From a virus, in IMG/VR virus record IMGVR_UViG_3300013104_000041, positions 1-41,836 of that record: DNA of 41,836 nucleotides; one strand, 5' to 3'. The stretch's first letter is position 1, and every line of letters starts with the position of its first letter. A model generated the notes under the pieces. The model was not told the DNA's origin. It saw only the letters and a list, made by a program, of their open reading frames with translations, and ran no database searches. Shown piece after piece: positions 21,351-27,689 of this stretch. Both the position numbers and the translations under genes were made by a program.

Positions 21351-22499
21351 ATGCGTGTCGCTGACGAAGCTCGAGCTACGCAGGACCGCGCGATACGACG
21401 TTTTGACCGAGCAGCGAATGCCGCGCTGTCGAAGTGGCGTCAGGTTGACCCGGCCTCCCTGGACTCGTCATGGGAGGCCGTGTCAACGGACATCTCTGTG
21501 ATTGCGGCTACTGCGGCGCGGGCTAACGCAGTGGGGGCCTCGGCCCTCACCGGCAAGCTTGCGTTGGCGGACGGGATGTGGGGCGATGTCTTGGTCCCCG
21601 ATGCCTTTGTTGACGTCGATGGGTCAGGTCGCGACTTGTCGACCTTGCTCCATGGCGCTGTGACGACCACGAAGCAGGCAATCGCGGCCGGGATGTCGAT
21701 ACCGGACGCGATGCTGACTGGTGGCACGTATCTCACGCTGATGATGAAGACGGCGCTGGCCGACGTCGAGCGGTCCGCTTCGATGGCCGCGGCGACAGGC
21801 AAGGGGTACGTCCGCTATGTGCGCTTGGTAAACCCGGGGGCATGCTCCAGGTGCGCGATCCTGGCGGGCGCGGACCGCTTCCGGTCCAACTTCCAACGAC
21901 ACCCCGCTTGTCGGTGCTCGACAGTCCCCATCGTCGGCACCTCGGTTCCGAGTGGCCTATTTGATACACCAGGCGACTACTTCGATTCCTTGTCGACCGC
22001 CGAGCAGGATCGGGTCTTCACGAAGGCAGGCGCAGAAGCCATCCGGCTAGGCGCCGATCCGATCAAAGTCGTCAACGCCAGACGCGGCGCCAACCGCGCT
22101 CGCATGGATGGCGCGGTCACCTTCAAGCCATCCCGTATCCAGCCGAAGACGATCGGGCGCAAGCCGGATGGGACGCCGATCATGGGGTACGTCACCACCG
22201 AGGGGACCACGAAGCGCGGAGTATATGGGCGAACGCAGGCGGGCCTGGGCTCGTCGACCACCCGCCGTCGAGGTTCGCGGTATGGATCCGTTCCCCCGAG
22301 GTTGATGCCCGAATCGATCATCGAACTGACGGACGATCCCGAGATGCGGCGCATGCTTCTGCGCGACGCCGGGTATCTCGAACCGCGCATCCGCGACTTC
22401 AGTGACAACCGCTGGATCGCGGAGAGGGCGGCACAGCAGGCGCGAGACCGCGCCGCAGCGATCGACTTCTACCAGTCGCACGGCATCTTCGTCGGCTGA
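21351..22499 (+). CDS. MuF-like minor capsid/head morphogenesis protein
   Basis: This 382-residue protein shows the MuF signature: CSRCAILAGADRF followed by HPACRCSTVP (Cys165, Cys168, His184, Cys187, Cys189). MuF proteins are minor head components next to the portal and may be ejected with the DNA. The C-terminal 150 residues are basic and unassigned. It begins three bases after the portal stop. Confidence 0.87.
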   Translation: MRVADEARATQDRAIRRFDRAANAALSKWRQVDPASLDSSWEAVSTDISVIAATAARANAVGASALTGKLALADGMWGDVLVPDAFVDVDGSGRDLSTLLHGAVTTTKQAIAAGMSIPDAMLTGGTYLTLMMKTALADVERSASMAAATGKGYVRYVRLVNPGACSRCAILAGADRFRSNFQRHPACRCSTVPIVGTSVPSGLFDTPGDYFDSLSTAEQDRVFTKAGAEAIRLGADPIKVVNARRGANRARMDGAVTFKPSRIQPKTIGRKPDGTPIMGYVTTEGTTKRGVYGRTQAGLGSSTTRRRGSRYGSVPPRLMPESIIELTDDPEMRRMLLRDAGYLEPRIRDFSDNRWIAERAAQQARDRAAAIDFYQSHGIFVG

Positions 22500-22580
22500 T
22501 GACTTCCCGCCTCGAGCGGGACAAAGACCCCGGCACGTGCGATGCGTGTCGGCAACTTGAGCGATTCAAGGAGAGAACAC

Positions 22581-23057
22581 ATGTCGGAAGAGAACAAGCC
22601 CCAGGGCGACCCTGAGGCTCTTGGAGATGCAGGCAAGCAGGCCCTTGTGGCAGAGCGGAAGCGTGCCGACGACGCCGAGAAGGCATTGAAGGCCGCGGCG
22701 GCGAAGCTGCAGCAGATCGAAGACGCGGACAAGACCGAGCTCGAAAAGGCACTCGGTCGGATCAAGTCTCTCGAGGAGGAGAACGCCACCCTGACCGGTG
22801 ACGTCGCCGCCCGCGAGAAGACCATCCTACGTCTGAACACAGGCATCGATGAGGGTCTTCCGAAGAACCTCATCGCACGCCTGCAGGGCGACGACGAGGA
22901 ATCGATCAAGGCGGATGCCGCCTCACTCCGTGAACTCATCCCCGACAACACTCCGAATCCGTTCCCGAAAGCGGACCCCTCTCAGGGGCCGAAGGGTGCG
23001 GGCAAGACATCCAACGCCGACCAGTTCGCGCAGCAGCTCGACTCGGTTGGCCTTTAA
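22581..23057 (+). CDS. Capsid scaffolding protein
   Basis: The 158-residue, highly charged protein is dominated by one long coiled-coil (ALVAERKRADDAEKALKAAA through LEEENATLTGDVAAREKTIL) with a proline-rich acidic middle and ends GKTSNADQFAQQLDSVGL. This composition and its place just before the capsid gene define the scaffold. It drives procapsid assembly and then leaves. CAAGGAGAG precedes the ATG at 22581. Confidence 0.87.
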   Translation: MSEENKPQGDPEALGDAGKQALVAERKRADDAEKALKAAAAKLQQIEDADKTELEKALGRIKSLEEENATLTGDVAAREKTILRLNTGIDEGLPKNLIARLQGDDEESIKADAASLRELIPDNTPNPFPKADPSQGPKGAGKTSNADQFAQQLDSVGL

Positions 23058-23075
23058 GCACCCCAAGGAGGGGAC

Positions 23076-23975
23076 ATGGCTGGTATTGACGTCAACCGGA
23101 CGACCACGGGCATCACTCTGACGCCCGAGCAGTCCGCAGAAATCTGGAGCGGGGCTGAATACGCATCTGCGGCACTTCAGCTCTCGCAGCGAGTCGACCT
23201 TCCCGGTTCGGGACTGTCTGTCGACATCATCACGGGCGAGCCTGAGGCTGAGTGGGTTGGTGAGACCAACGAGAAGCCGGTCGATCGCCCCACCTTCAGC
23301 TCGAAGCTGATGACCCCGTACACGATGGCCGTCATCGTGCCGTTCTCGAACCAGTTCCGTCGCGACAAGGCGCGCCTGTATGCCGAGGTTGTCCGCAAGC
23401 TGCCGCAGGCCCTCGCGCTGAAGCTCGACAAGACGATCTTCGGTGGCGCGGCTGCTCCGGGATCGAACTTCGACACCCTCGCAGGCGCTGCAACGGTCGG
23501 CATCGCGGGCAAGACCTACAAGGGTCTGGTCGCAGCAGACCAGGCCATCGCAACAGGCGGTGGCACGCTCAACGGATGGGCACTGTCTCCGCAGGCGCGC
23601 GGGCTTCTGCTCGGCGCTGAGGACACCACGGGCAGGCCGCTGTTCATCAACAACGTGCAGACCGATGGTGCGGTTCCCGCACTGCTCGGCGCCCCGGTGT
23701 ACAACACCAAGGGCGTGTTCATGACGGACTACAACGGTGCCACCGCGGGCACGGACAATCAGCTCGGCTTTGCCGGCGACTGGTCGTCCGCGCACATCGG
23801 CATCGTCGAGGACATCCAGCTGGACATCAGCACCCAGGCGACCATCAACGATGGTGGCACTCAGATCAACCTGTGGCAGCGCAACATGTTCGCTGTACGG
23901 GCTGAGTTCGAGGTCGGCTTCCGCGTCCGTGACATCGCACACTTCGTGCGGCTGTCGAACGCGGTCCAGTCTTGA
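23076..23975 (+). CDS. Major capsid protein, HK97 fold
   Basis: At 299 residues it matches short HK97-fold capsid proteins. EWVGETNEKPVDRPTFSSKL, corresponding to the E-loop/strand transition of phage_capsid family members, is followed by IVPFSNQFRRDK and a spine helix VRKLPQALALKLDKTIFGG. The late part, HIGIVEDIQLDIS to FRVRDIAHFVRL, is typical of the P-domain end. No long N-terminal delta domain is present, consistent with the separate scaffold. It has AAGGAGG upstream. Confidence 0.93.
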   Translation: MAGIDVNRTTTGITLTPEQSAEIWSGAEYASAALQLSQRVDLPGSGLSVDIITGEPEAEWVGETNEKPVDRPTFSSKLMTPYTMAVIVPFSNQFRRDKARLYAEVVRKLPQALALKLDKTIFGGAAAPGSNFDTLAGAATVGIAGKTYKGLVAADQAIATGGGTLNGWALSPQARGLLLGAEDTTGRPLFINNVQTDGAVPALLGAPVYNTKGVFMTDYNGATAGTDNQLGFAGDWSSAHIGIVEDIQLDISTQATINDGGTQINLWQRNMFAVRAEFEVGFRVRDIAHFVRLSNAVQS

Positions 23976-24100
23976 CCGTTCTCCACTTGCCTGACTCGAC
24001 CGCGACCGTCGATGTTCCTGAGGAACTCGTCGAGCGGTACGAGAAGGCGGGTTGGACGCAGGTTGAGAAGCCGAAGCCGAAGACCACGGCGAAGAAGTAA
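23972..24100 (+). CDS. Small post-capsid protein (42 aa), TTG start
   Basis: TTG 23972 overlaps the capsid stop codon. The product has LHLPDSTATVDVPEELVERY and GWTQVEKPKPKTTAKK. This short form with a lysine/proline tail is very common directly after actinophage capsid genes and is often left unannotated. The function is unknown. Confidence 0.65.
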   Translation: MTVLHLPDSTATVDVPEELVERYEKAGWTQVEKPKPKTTAKK

Positions 24101-24116
24101 CAGGAGAGGGGACGGG

Positions 24117-24551
24117 ATGCCCAGCCCAGCTACCATCACGGATCTGACTGCTCGGTCATTCCGTCCCCTCACCCCTGCCGAGGAGCAGGTCGGCGAAGTG
24201 CTGCTCGACGATGCGTGGAACCTGATTCTCACTCATCGTCCGCACGCCGCCGATCGCGTGCTCACTGATCCCGCATACCGCGATCTCGTGGTTCAGGTGC
24301 AGTGCGCAATGGTCCTACGCGTCATCAAGAACCCTGAGGGCAAGCTCTCGGAACAGATCGACGACTACCAGTACCGGCGCGACTCCGCCGTATCTGCGGG
24401 CGCGCTCTACCTTTCAGAAGCCGAGCTCGCACTTCTAGGGCCCACGCCGGGGTCTTCGGATGGCGCATGGACCATCAAAACCTTCCCGATTGGGCGTGGT
24501 CCCGGCTACTGGGCCTCTACCGACACCTGGGTGCCGCTGTGGATGTCCTAG
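24117..24551 (+). CDS. Head-tail connector (adaptor) protein
   Basis: The 144-residue helical product resembles the Gp19/Gp15/Gp42 connector family: SFRPLTPAEEQVGEVLLDDA, LTDPAYRDLVVQVQCAMVLR, and a QYRRDSA segment. Such proteins form the ring directly below the portal. The ATG at 24117 follows GAGGGGAC. The assignment is supported by its order after the capsid gene. Confidence 0.8.
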   Translation: MPSPATITDLTARSFRPLTPAEEQVGEVLLDDAWNLILTHRPHAADRVLTDPAYRDLVVQVQCAMVLRVIKNPEGKLSEQIDDYQYRRDSAVSAGALYLSEAELALLGPTPGSSDGAWTIKTFPIGRGPGYWASTDTWVPLWMS

Positions 24552-24928
24552 ATAGCGGCCGCGCCCTGGCGGAGTCGCTGATGCAGACGACGGTGGTAAT
24601 ACGGCGCGAAGGTCCACCAGTGCGCGATCCTGCAACGGGAACGATGATCCCTTCGCTGACGACTATCTACACCGGTCCCGCCCGTGTTCGTTTCCCTGCT
24701 GGCCAACCCCGTGATGTTGATCAGTCTGGTCAGCGCGTCACGGAGCAGTCCCCGTCTGTGTGGATTCCGATCCACGCGGCGGGCATACGAATCGGCGATG
24801 TTGGCGAGGTGACCGCGAACCCTCACGCCCCCGAGGACGTGGGATTGAAGTTCCGCGTGGCCGGCGTACATGCGCAGACACATTCGACGTCACGACGGCT
24901 TCCGGTGGAGGTGTTGTCGTATGCCTGA
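24539..24928 (+). CDS. Head-tail stopper/connector (DUF6093-like)
   Basis: I choose GTG 24539, which overlaps the previous gene and gives an N-terminal helix DSGRALAESLMQTTVVIRRE, the usual opening of this family; ATG 24581 would remove it. The remainder is a beta-barrel-type domain with PARVRFPAGQPRDVDQSG and WIPIHAAGIRIGDVG. It should close the portal channel after packaging. The protein is 129 residues. Confidence 0.75.
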   Translation: MDVLDSGRALAESLMQTTVVIRREGPPVRDPATGTMIPSLTTIYTGPARVRFPAGQPRDVDQSGQRVTEQSPSVWIPIHAAGIRIGDVGEVTANPHAPEDVGLKFRVAGVHAQTHSTSRRLPVEVLSYA

Positions 24929-25328
24929 ACCCGACGCCGAGGACTTCTCGAAACTGGCGCGCGACCTCGGGGACGTCCCGGAGCGCTCTGGACGCACGTT
25001 GCGTCAGGCGATCGAGGTGACCGCTCGCCACGTTCGCGACACGGCACGCGAGAACGCAACCGGCATGAGTCACGCCCCAGCCTTCCCGTACTCGATCACC
25101 TACGACATCGAGGGTTCAGGGTCTCGCGCGACCGGTTCTCAACTATCCGCTGAGATCGGACCAGACAAGGATCGCCCACAGGGTGCTCTCGGCAACCTCA
25201 TCGAGTACGGCTCGGTGAAGAATCCGCCTCAGGGCATCATGCATGGCGCTCTTCAGGCGAACGAGGCCGACTTCGAGCGTGGAGTCGACCGAGCAATTGA
25301 TGATGCTCTCAAGGCGGTGGGGCTATGA
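24921..25328 (+). CDS. HK97 gp10-like neck/tail-completion protein
   Basis: The 135-residue protein has an N-terminal helical half and YSITYDIEGSGSRATGSQLS, then GALGNLIEYGSVKNPPQG, a pattern typical of HK97 gp10-type minor tail proteins (xLExGxxxxPPxP). It overlaps neighbours by 8 and 4 bases. The role at the head-tail joint is inferred from family and order. Confidence 0.75.
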   Translation: MPEPDAEDFSKLARDLGDVPERSGRTLRQAIEVTARHVRDTARENATGMSHAPAFPYSITYDIEGSGSRATGSQLSAEIGPDKDRPQGALGNLIEYGSVKNPPQGIMHGALQANEADFERGVDRAIDDALKAVGL

Positions 25329-25771
25329 CGCCGACCGATCTCATCGAACGTCATGTCGACGCACTCCTGGACCGGATCAGGTCCGACCCGCAACTCGCAG
25401 ATAACCCCGGTGGAGCGATACCGAAGTCGGTGTTCGAGGGTGACGTGAAGGGCGATCCGGAACGCTACGTCAACGTCTGGCACGACACTGGATTCTTCGA
25501 GCCGCGGTCAATGCTCGGCGAACACCAGGACGTAGACATCACGTTCACGATCCACTCTGTCGGCGATGACCGTTGGCAGGCCACATGGGTGGACGGTCGT
25601 GTTCTCGCCGCCCTCAACGATGTAGTGCTCGAGGTTCCTGGGCGAAGGTGCTGGAAGTTGCAACCGGCCGGTTCTCAACCCGTTCAGAAGGACGACGACG
25701 TGGTGCCGGTGAAGTTCTTCGCCGTGCGCCGGTTCGTTCTGCATTCGATTCCATTGAGGGAGACCCCATGA
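25325..25771 (+). CDS. Tail terminator protein
   Basis: The 148-residue product is in the slot of the tail terminator between gp10-like and tail-tube genes. It has TPTDLIERHVDALLDRIRSD, DVDITFTIHSVGDDRWQATW and RVLAALNDVVL, matching the alpha-beta fold of that group. It ends LRETP, as does the small gene downstream. Confidence 0.72.
   Translation: MTPTDLIERHVDALLDRIRSDPQLADNPGGAIPKSVFEGDVKGDPERYVNVWHDTGFFEPRSMLGEHQDVDITFTIHSVGDDRWQATWVDGRVLAALNDVVLEVPGRRCWKLQPAGSQPVQKDDDVVPVKFFAVRRFVLHSIPLRETP
25755..25771 (+). repeat. 17-base direct repeat, copy 1
   Basis: TGAGGGAGACCCCATGA at 25755-25771 contains the ribosome-binding site, the ATG of the small gene at 25768 and the stop of the tail terminator. 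An identical copy lies at 25925-25941. Confidence 0.9.
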
Positions 25772-25941
25772 GCTACGTCGATGTGCTTGAGCGACATGGC
25801 ATCAAGGGCTCGGACGCCCAGACGGCTTTGCGCTGCTTCGAACAGCGTGGCGGCCTCCTCGGTGCGCATGAAGCGCTGGCTAAGCACTTCGGAAGCGATG
25901 CAGTGCGCGTCGCGCTCGTTCTACTGAGGGAGACCCCATGA
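25768..25941 (+). CDS. Small protein between identical 17-base repeats (57 aa)
   Basis: The product begins MSYVDVLERHGIKGSDAQTA and has a helical GLLGAHEALAKHFGSDAVRV second half, perhaps an HTH-like fold. It starts and ends within identical 17-base junction sequences, and its last five residues (LRETP) are the same as those of the gene before. This suggests it was gained or exchanged as a cassette. The function is unknown. Confidence 0.6.
   Translation: MSYVDVLERHGIKGSDAQTALRCFEQRGGLLGAHEALAKHFGSDAVRVALVLLRETP
25925..25941 (+). repeat. 17-base direct repeat, copy 2
   Basis: This is an exact copy of the sequence at 25755-25771. It provides the ribosome-binding site and start codon for the gene at 25938 and the stop for the small gene at 25768. 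Confidence 0.9.
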
Positions 25942-26135
25942 CCCGTTACATGCGCGTGAAGTCCAAGGCCACCGGGAGCGAGTTCGATCTCCCGGTCGAG
26001 ATGTTCGACGAAGACAAGTACTCCCGGGTCAGCAAGACCCGGTATCCGGAGACGTCGCGACCGCGCCGCCCCAAGATCAAGGTGAACCTCGCCGAGGGAC
26101 GCCCCACCACCCCCGTGGATTCAGAAAAGGAGTAA
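25938..26135 (+). CDS. Small protein before the tail tube gene (65 aa)
   Basis: The product has MTRYMRVKSKATGSEFDLPV and a basic C-terminal part (RPRRPKIKVNL). The format resembles the small post-capsid protein at 23972. It is coupled to the gene before through the 17-base repeat and lies just ahead of the tail tube gene. The function is unknown. Confidence 0.6.
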   Translation: MTRYMRVKSKATGSEFDLPVEMFDEDKYSRVSKTRYPETSRPRRPKIKVNLAEGRPTTPVDSEKE

Positions 26136-26138
26136 CCC

Positions 26139-26651
26139 ATGGCAATCACTCTTCCCTCGGCCGTGCCCTCGATGGGCACCCGTCGCGTTGTGTTCATCCC
26201 CGGTCCTGTGGCAGACCTCGACGCGATCACGGTCACCGCTGTGAACGCGGGCGAGAACGTCAGCTGCTACCTCACCCGCTCGGGTGGATGGAACGCTGGC
26301 GGCGACCAGGCCACCATCACTGACTCTCGTTACTGCTCCGCACAGGACTTCGAGATCCCCGGATCGAAGACGCGCACTCTCGCGCTGCAGTACACGATCA
26401 ACCTCAACGAGCCGACCGAGGATGAGGCACGCCTTGCTCTCACCGAGGGTGTCGAGGGCGTCCTGGTGCACCTCATGCAGGTCGACGAGGAAGCCGAAAC
26501 CTTCGAGGTCGGCGACTTCTACGAGGCCGTCCCCGTCCGCATGGGCGAACCGATGCTCGTCAACGTCGAAGACAACGCGGTCGACCGGGTGAACCAGAAG
26601 GCGTTCATCCGCGGCCCGTGGCGGAGCTTCAAGCAGCTCGCCGCCGCCTAA
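26139..26651 (+). CDS. Major tail (tube) protein
   Basis: The 170-residue, beta-rich protein lies immediately before a tail chaperone gene with a frameshift, which is diagnostic of the tail tube position. Segments such as GTRRVVFIPGPVADLDAITV, TLALQYTINLNEPTEDEAR and GDFYEAVPVRMGEP fit a tube fold. It should polymerise around the tape measure. AAAAGGAG precedes the ATG. A strong hairpin follows. Confidence 0.87.
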   Translation: MAITLPSAVPSMGTRRVVFIPGPVADLDAITVTAVNAGENVSCYLTRSGGWNAGGDQATITDSRYCSAQDFEIPGSKTRTLALQYTINLNEPTEDEARLALTEGVEGVLVHLMQVDEEAETFEVGDFYEAVPVRMGEPMLVNVEDNAVDRVNQKAFIRGPWRSFKQLAAA

Positions 26652-26655
26652 GACC

Positions 26656-26693
26656 CCAGGGTGTCCCGGTTTTCACGGGGCGGGACACCCTGG
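26656..26693 (+). terminator. Strong 13-bp hairpin after the tail tube gene
   Basis: CCAGGGTGTCCCG (26656-26668) pairs perfectly with CGGGACACCCTGG (26681-26693). There is no T tract, so it may attenuate transcription or stabilise the upstream message rather than terminate, keeping tube protein in excess over later tail genes. Confidence 0.6.
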
Positions 26694-26738
26694 CTCACCC
26701 GTGAACCCCCGTGACCTTTTCCTCTTAGGAGATTCCCC

Positions 26739-27383
26739 GTGTCTAACCTGTCCGAACTTCTTGGCACCCGCGTCATGCCTCACAAGGATGTCCGTATCTG
26801 CCTCGATCTGGAACTGCTCGCCCAGCGTGATGAGGCGATGAGGGCAGTCCCGCGTCGCGCCAACGTCGAAGACGACCGCATGGTTGCCGCGAAGACGTCC
26901 GCGAACGCACGCCTCGCCGAGCTCGAGAACGAGATCCAGGCGAAGTCGATCACTCTCCGCATCAAGGGTGTGGATCGGTTCGTGTACAACCAGTGGATCG
27001 TGCAGTGCCCGCCCCGCAAGGGCAAGCAGGAGACGTACGACCCGACGAAGTTCTTCATGCACGCCGCGAAGAGCTCAGCCGTGTACGTCGACGATGCCGG
27101 CGCTGAGCATGACATCACCGGCGACGAGTGGGCGACGATCGACAAGATGCTCACCGATGGTGAGCATGACCGCATCGCGCAGGCTGTCGTCCACGTGAAC
27201 CGTTCCGTGGGGGCGGTCGATGTGGGTTTTTTCGTGAACGCCTCCGAGACGACCCGCGACTCGTTCGGGATCTCCGCCTCGCGCGGAGCCTCGGCATCGC
27301 CCCGCGGCGGCTCTGGGGCTGGGAGCCGGAAGAAGTCCACGTCGAAGACCGCGACGAAGAAGGCCGAAAGCGCGTCCGCGTAA
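26739..27383 (+). CDS. Tail assembly chaperone, short form (G-like)
   Basis: The 214-residue zero-frame product begins MSNLSELLGTRVMPHKDVRI and ends in a low-complexity serine/lysine tail. It sits between the tail tube and tape measure genes, as G does in lambda. A canonical slippery heptamer lies inside the gene at 27227-27233, so a fraction of ribosomes should make a longer fusion. Both forms are expected to chaperone the tape measure protein during tail assembly. Confidence 0.9.
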   Translation: MSNLSELLGTRVMPHKDVRICLDLELLAQRDEAMRAVPRRANVEDDRMVAAKTSANARLAELENEIQAKSITLRIKGVDRFVYNQWIVQCPPRKGKQETYDPTKFFMHAAKSSAVYVDDAGAEHDITGDEWATIDKMLTDGEHDRIAQAVVHVNRSVGAVDVGFFVNASETTRDSFGISASRGASASPRGGSGAGSRKKSTSKTATKKAESASA

Positions 27384-27646
27384 CCCGTGAACCTGAGTTC
27401 GACGCCGAGCAGTACGCGATGCTCGCGGCTCTCACGGAGCATGAGGCGAGCCTCGGACCACATGGGATGCCCGTCGACGAGACCACTTCTCCCGACGCTG
27501 ACCCCAACAACCCGAAAGCCTCCTACCACTATGAGGCTCGCGTCGTTCGCGACTGGGCGCAGGACGCCATCGAACAGCGCGAGAAGGACTTCAAGGACGA
27601 CCCGTCACGTGCGCGCCTGTTCACGGCTGTCCGGGTGGATCACTGA
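26739..27646 (+). CDS. Tail assembly chaperone, -1 frameshift fusion (GT-like)
   Basis: At T-TTT-TTC (27227-27233) a -1 slip moves translation into a frame that stays open to 27646. The extension begins RERLRDDPRLVRDLRLARSL and continues through RRLWGWEPEE, RDWAQDAIEQREKDF and ends AVRVDH. Residues before the slip number 165, and the extension adds 137, for about 302 residues. The new frame reads like a typical T domain, whereas the zero-frame tail over the same bases is low complexity. This is strong sequence support for programmed frameshifting. Confidence 0.9.
27227..27233 (+). promoter_or_regulatory. Programmed -1 ribosomal frameshift site
   Basis: TTTTTTC is a canonical X-XXY-YYZ slippery heptamer in the right phase (GGT TTT TTC in the zero frame). 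GC-rich sequence about 45-70 bases downstream could form a stimulatory structure. Confidence 0.88.
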
Positions 27647-27689
27647 GCACATGACAACTCCATAGCGCCCCGCTGAGGGCATCCGAGAG

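Noticed and set aside
22923-23942. 339-codon leftward open frame opposite the capsid gene
   Set aside because: It lies fully antisense to the scaffold end and the major capsid gene and has low-quality composition.
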